A stretch of DNA of 17,204 bases from an uncultured Actinomycetes bacterium (GTDB lineage Bacteria > Actinomycetota > Thermoleophilia > Miltoncostaeales > Miltoncostaeaceae): the NCBI GenBank assembly GCA_903928615.1, contig CAIYRJ010000365.1:1-17204 (forward strand), read 5' to 3'. Position numbers and translations under genes: made by a program. Of the stretch, positions 14,651 to 17,204 are shown piece by piece; position 1 is the stretch's first letter, and each line of letters starts with the position of its first letter. Under the pieces are notes generated by a model. It was not told where the DNA came from and did no database searches. It worked only from the letters and a program-made list of their open reading frames with translations.

Positions 14651-14919
14651 GACCGGCCGCGGCCGCGGAGCTCGAGCGACGGCCTCGGCGGAAGGTCGGC
14701 CTCGTCGGTGGGCCCGCCGGCGCCGTCGATCGCCAGGCGCTCGAGGCGCGCGATCTGGGCGTCCAGCTCGGGGATGCGGGAGTGCCCCTCGGGCAGCGCG
14801 GCGCGGTAGGCGACCACGCGATCGCGGATCTGCAGCGCAAAGTGCGGCGTGGCCGCGCCCACGAGGCGCGCCAGCTCGTCCTCGGAGGGGATGCCGTAGT
14901 CGTGCTCCATGATCGTCAT
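14647..14919 (-). CDS. Hypothetical protein, 90 aa
   Basis: Small soluble protein beginning MTIMEHDYGIPSEDELARLV. The visible helices are ELARLVGAA, FALQIRDRVVAYRAAL, and IPELDAQIARLERLAID; the last has leucine/isoleucine spacing consistent with a short coiled coil. It ends in a Pro/Arg-rich tail (PPRPSLELRGRGRS). A longer frame reaching 15465 is antisense to the secreted protein gene. I chose the ATG at 14919, with TACGAT six bases upstream; an in-frame ATG three codons later (MEHDYG) is the alternative. No function can be suggested. Confidence 0.7.
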   Translation of the reverse strand: MTIMEHDYGIPSEDELARLVGAATPHFALQIRDRVVAYRAALPEGHSRIPELDAQIARLERLAIDGAGGPTDEADLPPRPSLELRGRGRS

Positions 14920-14925
14920 GGGGCG

Positions 14926-14931
14926 ATCGTA
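14926..14931 (-). promoter_or_regulatory. -10 box of the 90-aa protein gene (leaderless type)
   Basis: On the minus strand TACGAT, six bases, ATG at 14919. The facing -10 box of the secreted protein gene begins only four bases away, so both promoters compete for the same DNA. Confidence 0.45.
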
Positions 14932-14935
14932 CAAG

Positions 14936-14941
14936 TAGGGT
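14936..14941 (+). promoter_or_regulatory. -10 box of the secreted protein gene (leaderless type)
   Basis: TAGGGT, six bases, ATG at 14948. It is the weakest of the boxes by consensus, but the spacing matches the others. Confidence 0.4.
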
Positions 14942-14947
14942 GGGCGC

Positions 14948-15427
14948 ATGACCTCCTCTCTCCGCACCTCGGCCGCGATCGCCGCGGCCGTCGCCATGGG
15001 AGTCGCAGGCGCGGCGGGTGCTGCCCAGGCGGCCATCGACCGCCCCGCGCCGACGCGCCTCGCGAATCCCGATGCCACCGCCACGCAGCTGCTCAACCGG
15101 TTCTTCGGGGCGCTCGCAGCCGACAACGAGGTGAAGCTCGGGGCGTTGCTCTCCCCGGCATGGATGATCCAGCGGGCCAACGGCACGTGGGCCACGCGCG
15201 CGCAGTACCTGGCGGCCATGCCCGACGTGCGCCAGTACCAGATCGTCGACGTGATGGCGCTGTACGCCATGCCCACCCTGGTGGTGCGATCGCGCACCGC
15301 CACGCAGGAGGTGAGCGCCAGCGGGGCCACCGTGACATCGCGCCTCGCACCCCGGTTCTCGACCTTCACCTGGCAGGACGGGCGGTGGCGCATGACGTCG
15401 CACGCCAACTTCAACCCGCCGGACTGA
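14948..15427 (+). CDS. Secreted NTF2-like (SnoaL/DUF4440-type) protein
   Basis: The 159-aa protein starts with a Sec-type signal peptide: MTSSLRTSAA, a long Ala/Val/Gly core and AAQA as probable cleavage site near residue 28. The mature part has the NTF2/SnoaL pattern: helix ATQLLNRFFGALAADNEVKL, LLSPAWMIQRANG with the typical loop, RAQYLAAMP, then three long strands (QYQIVDVMALYAMPTLVVRSRTA; TFTWQDGRWRMTSHANFN at the end). The C-terminal DGRWRM..HxNF is the usual final strand. No catalytic residues can be assigned. It is exported or lipid-free cell-surface. The stop overlaps the nuclease gene stop by 17 bases. It diverges from the 90-aa gene. Confidence 0.8.
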   Translation: MTSSLRTSAAIAAAVAMGVAGAAGAAQAAIDRPAPTRLANPDATATQLLNRFFGALAADNEVKLGALLSPAWMIQRANGTWATRAQYLAAMPDVRQYQIVDVMALYAMPTLVVRSRTATQEVSASGATVTSRLAPRFSTFTWQDGRWRMTSHANFNPPD

Positions 15428-15938
15428 CCGGGCCCCACGGGGGACCGCCCTCGGCGCGTCCCCACTGGCCACGCCCGGCCTGCATCGCCTCGCGCTCAAG
15501 GCGAGCGAAGAGCGCCTTGTGCAGGGTGTTCGGCGGAAACGGGAACTGCTCCGCGGCGCCGAGCTGCACGAGGCGGGCATTCACCATGACGTCTCCCACG
15601 TAGACGTAGGCCAGTAGGCGACCGTGGGCGTCGCGTTCCTCGACGTCGCTCACCAGCCGCACCACGCGCCCCTGCACCATGCGGCGGTTCATGTCCGCTG
15701 CCCGCGCCGCGAAGCGCTCCACCGGCTTCCGGGGGTGGTGCAGCTCGGGCGTGTCGATGCCGATGTACCGGACGGTGCCGACTCCGGCCACCACGATGGT
15801 GTCGCCGTCGAGCACCCGCGCCACCCGCCCGGACCGCGTGCCCTGTTCGCCAGAGGACCCGCACCCAGCGGTGAAAAGTGTGGCGATCATGGCTCCACAT
15901 GCGAGAATCCGCACCCCCAGACCGCGCGAAGAGGCCAT
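15411..15938 (-). CDS. Staphylococcal nuclease-like (SNase) lipoprotein
   Basis: Predicted calcium-dependent extracellular nuclease of the thermonuclease fold, 175 aa from the ATG at 15938. A signal peptide ends in the lipobox LFTAGC (Cys26; Thr at -3 is atypical), giving a lipoprotein. The SNase domain keeps the catalytic residues: DGDT (44-47), Arg58 in RYIGIDTPEL with Asp62, Thr63 and Glu65, and Arg107 in DAHGRLLAYVYV. The C-terminal ARLVQLGAAEQFPFPPN and LEREAMQAGRGQW complete the fold. The start is uncertain: an in-frame ATG at 15953 adds five residues, and the open frame continues further upstream. The gene faces the PafBC-type gene. A TATCGT at 16002-16007 (minus) is a possible distant -10 box, low confidence. 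Confidence 0.9.
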   Translation of the reverse strand: MASSRGLGVRILACGAMIATLFTAGCGSSGEQGTRSGRVARVLDGDTIVVAGVGTVRYIGIDTPELHHPRKPVERFAARAADMNRRMVQGRVVRLVSDVEERDAHGRLLAYVYVGDVMVNARLVQLGAAEQFPFPPNTLHKALFARLEREAMQAGRGQWGRAEGGPPWGPVSPAG

Positions 15939-15947
15939 CCTCTCGGC

Positions 15948-15953
15948 TAGCAT
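15948..15953 (+). promoter_or_regulatory. -10 box of the WYL regulator gene (leadered)
   Basis: GC-TAGCAT with the expected start near 15960, leaving a leader of about 26 bases. It contains AAGGAGAGG (15973-15981), a good Shine-Dalgarno before the TTG at 15986. It lies over the alternative start of the nuclease gene. Confidence 0.5.
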
Positions 15954-15985
15954 GGAGGCTGCGCCGCAGTCGAAGGAGAGGCCGG

Positions 15986-17204
15986 TTGGGCCAGAGGGAT
16001 GACGATAAGCTGGTGCGGCAGCTCTCGCTCGTCGCATTCCTGATGGCGCAACAGCGCCCCGTTACCGCCGAGGAGATCCACGAGGCGGTGGAGGGCTACG
16101 GCGGCATGAGCGAGCAGGCGTTCCTGCGCCGCTTCTACTCGGATCGCTCCGAGCTCGAGGGCGTGGGCCTCAAGCTGGCGGTGGAGCGCCCGAGCGACGA
16201 CCCATTCCAGGGCGACCTCTACGCCATGCCGCCCGAGAACTACTACCTGCCGCCCATCGAGTTCGACGAGGCCGAGCTCAGCGCCCTGCACACCAGCCTC
16301 TACCTGCTCGAGGGCCAGTTCGCGTACGCCGAGCCCCTGCGGCTCGCGCTGCAGCACCTCACGCTCGGCCGCCCGAGCCCGCTCGACGACCACGCGGCGC
16401 GCACCGTGGCCGTGAACCTGCTGGGCAGTCGCCACACGTCCGAGGTGTCGAGCCACCTCATCAAGATCGAGTCGGCGATCAGCCGCCGCAAGACCATCCG
16501 GTTCCGCTACTACTCGATCGGCCGCGACGACCTGGGCGACCGCGAGGTGGACCCCTACAGCTTGCTCTACATGGCGGGCAACTGGTACCTGGTGGGCTAC
16601 GCGCATGACCGCGAGGACCTCCGGTGCTTCCGCCTCTCGCGCATCCAGGGGCGCATCACCTTCAAGACGCGTGCCGAGCATGACTTCCCGCCGCCCAGCG
16701 AGGTGGACCTCTCCCGCTACCGCGACCGCGCGCCGTGGCAGCTGGCCGACCCCGTGGGCACGGCGGTGATCGAGCTCTCCCCCACCATCGCGTGGTGGGT
16801 GGACCAGATGTTCGGGAACCAGGGCGAGTACGAGGAGCGCGCCGACGGGTCGGCCCTGTTCCGCACCGAGTACGGCGGCGAGCGCGAGATCGTCTCGTGG
16901 GTGCTGGGCCTGGGCGCCGAGGCCGAGGTGCTGGAGCCCCCGGCGCTGCGCGACGCCGCCGTGGCCGCGCTCGAGCTGCTGCGCACCCGCCACTCCACCA
17001 AGCCGCGCCGCCGTGCCAAGCCGCTGCCCCGCGTGGCGGAGCCTGCGCCGTCTGAGGACGCCGACGACCCGTCCGAGCGCGTGGTGCCCGTGGAGCGCAT
17101 CTCGCGCCTGCTCGCGCTGATGACGCGCCTGCTCGCGGCCTGCGGGCGCTCGTATGAGGCCGAGGTGCCGTGCTCGGCACTGCGCAGCGAGCTCAACCTC
17201 ACGC
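15986..17204 (+). CDS. pafBC: PafBC-type fused WYL-domain transcriptional regulator (3' end cut by window edge)
   Basis: The 406 visible residues fit PafB followed by the start of PafC. Residues about 5-67 form a winged helix-turn-helix (LSLVAFLMAQQRPVTAEEIHEAV). A central region follows, then the WYL domain at about 165-228: ISRRKTIRFRYYSIGR, VDPYSLLYMAGNWYLVGY and CFRLSRIQG, the WYL motif being WYLVGY (200-205). A C-terminal domain runs to about 335. An Arg/Lys/Pro-rich linker leads to a second HTH-like start (VERISRLLALMTRLLA, from about 369), as in PafC. PafB/PafC activate a RecA-independent DNA-damage response in actinobacteria, and fused forms are known in some genera. The TTG start at 15986 is chosen because of the strong Shine-Dalgarno; a downstream ATG at 15999 is out of frame. 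Confidence 0.85.
   Translation, partial: MGQRDDDKLVRQLSLVAFLMAQQRPVTAEEIHEAVEGYGGMSEQAFLRRFYSDRSELEGVGLKLAVERPSDDPFQGDLYAMPPENYYLPPIEFDEAELSALHTSLYLLEGQFAYAEPLRLALQHLTLGRPSPLDDHAARTVAVNLLGSRHTSEVSSHLIKIESAISRRKTIRFRYYSIGRDDLGDREVDPYSLLYMAGNWYLVGYAHDREDLRCFRLSRIQGRITFKTRAEHDFPPPSEVDLSRYRDRAPWQLADPVGTAVIELSPTIAWWVDQMFGNQGEYEERADGSALFRTEYGGEREIVSWVLGLGAEAEVLEPPALRDAAVAALELLRTRHSTKPRRRAKPLPRVAEPAPSEDADDPSERVVPVERISRLLALMTRLLAACGRSYEAEVPCSALRSELNLT

Noticed and set aside
13973..15580. 535-codon minus-strand frame over the NUDIX and secreted-protein genes
   Set aside because: Low-complexity Arg/Gly/Ala translation typical of antisense frames in high-GC DNA; recognised genes lie on the other frames.
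15947..16993. 348-codon minus-strand frame opposite the WYL regulator
   Set aside because: No motif; it mirrors the regulator's codons, which are clearly the real gene.

Overview
The window comes from a high-GC actinobacterium. GC-biased codon use throughout, GTG and TTG starts, short actinobacterial -10 boxes sitting directly on start codons, a PafB/PafC-type WYL regulator and the futalosine menaquinone enzyme MqnE all fit this. A deep-branching class such as Thermoleophilia is my guess, but the sequence alone does not prove it. No rRNA, tRNA, CRISPR array, insertion sequence or phage gene is visible. This looks like compact chromosomal housekeeping DNA: about twenty genes, nearly no spacer, and no gene-free stretch over 300 bases.

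Layout. (1) 1-1849, minus: a membrane protein with a LytR_C domain (cut by the window edge) behind a membrane-anchored polysaccharide deacetylase; this is an envelope unit. (2) 1908-2408, plus: an unknown 166-aa protein meeting the end of the trp genes. (3) 2405-5020, minus: trpF-trpB-trpA with overlapping reading frames, the late steps of tryptophan synthesis. (4) 5058-9649, plus: a probable six-gene operon of CorA-type divalent-cation transporter, HIT-family nucleotide hydrolase or phosphorylase, phosphomannomutase/phosphoglucomutase, 3Fe-4S-type ferredoxin, a degenerate ABC ATPase and an ABC-2-like permease. (5) 9672-10775, minus: mqnE, divergent from (6) 10815-12178, plus: a DUF1802 protein, an unknown 108-aa protein and a winged-helix-like protein. 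(7) 12236-13318, plus: an aldo/keto reductase-fold protein lacking two catalytic residues, with an acidic repeat tail, convergent with an unknown 224-aa minus-strand protein. (8) 14015-14650, plus: a NUDIX hydrolase of the CoA-pyrophosphatase type, convergent with a 90-aa minus protein, which is divergent from a secreted NTF2-like protein. (9) 15411-15938, minus: a staphylococcal-nuclease-like lipoprotein, divergent from the start of a PafBC-type fused WYL regulator running off the right edge.

No complete new pathway stands out. The strongest unexplained patterns concern gene expression and broken active sites. Twelve of about fourteen transcription-unit starts carry a TAnnnT box, and ten of those boxes lie 6-8 bases before the start codon, pointing to widespread leaderless transcription. 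The corA promoter would place an upstream ORF on the first base of its mRNA. The mqnE/DUF1802 divergent promoter is a 22-bp palindrome. Four of five convergent pairs overlap at their stop codons, two of them through a shared CTAG. The ABC ATPase and the aldo/keto reductase keep their folds but have lost catalytic motifs.
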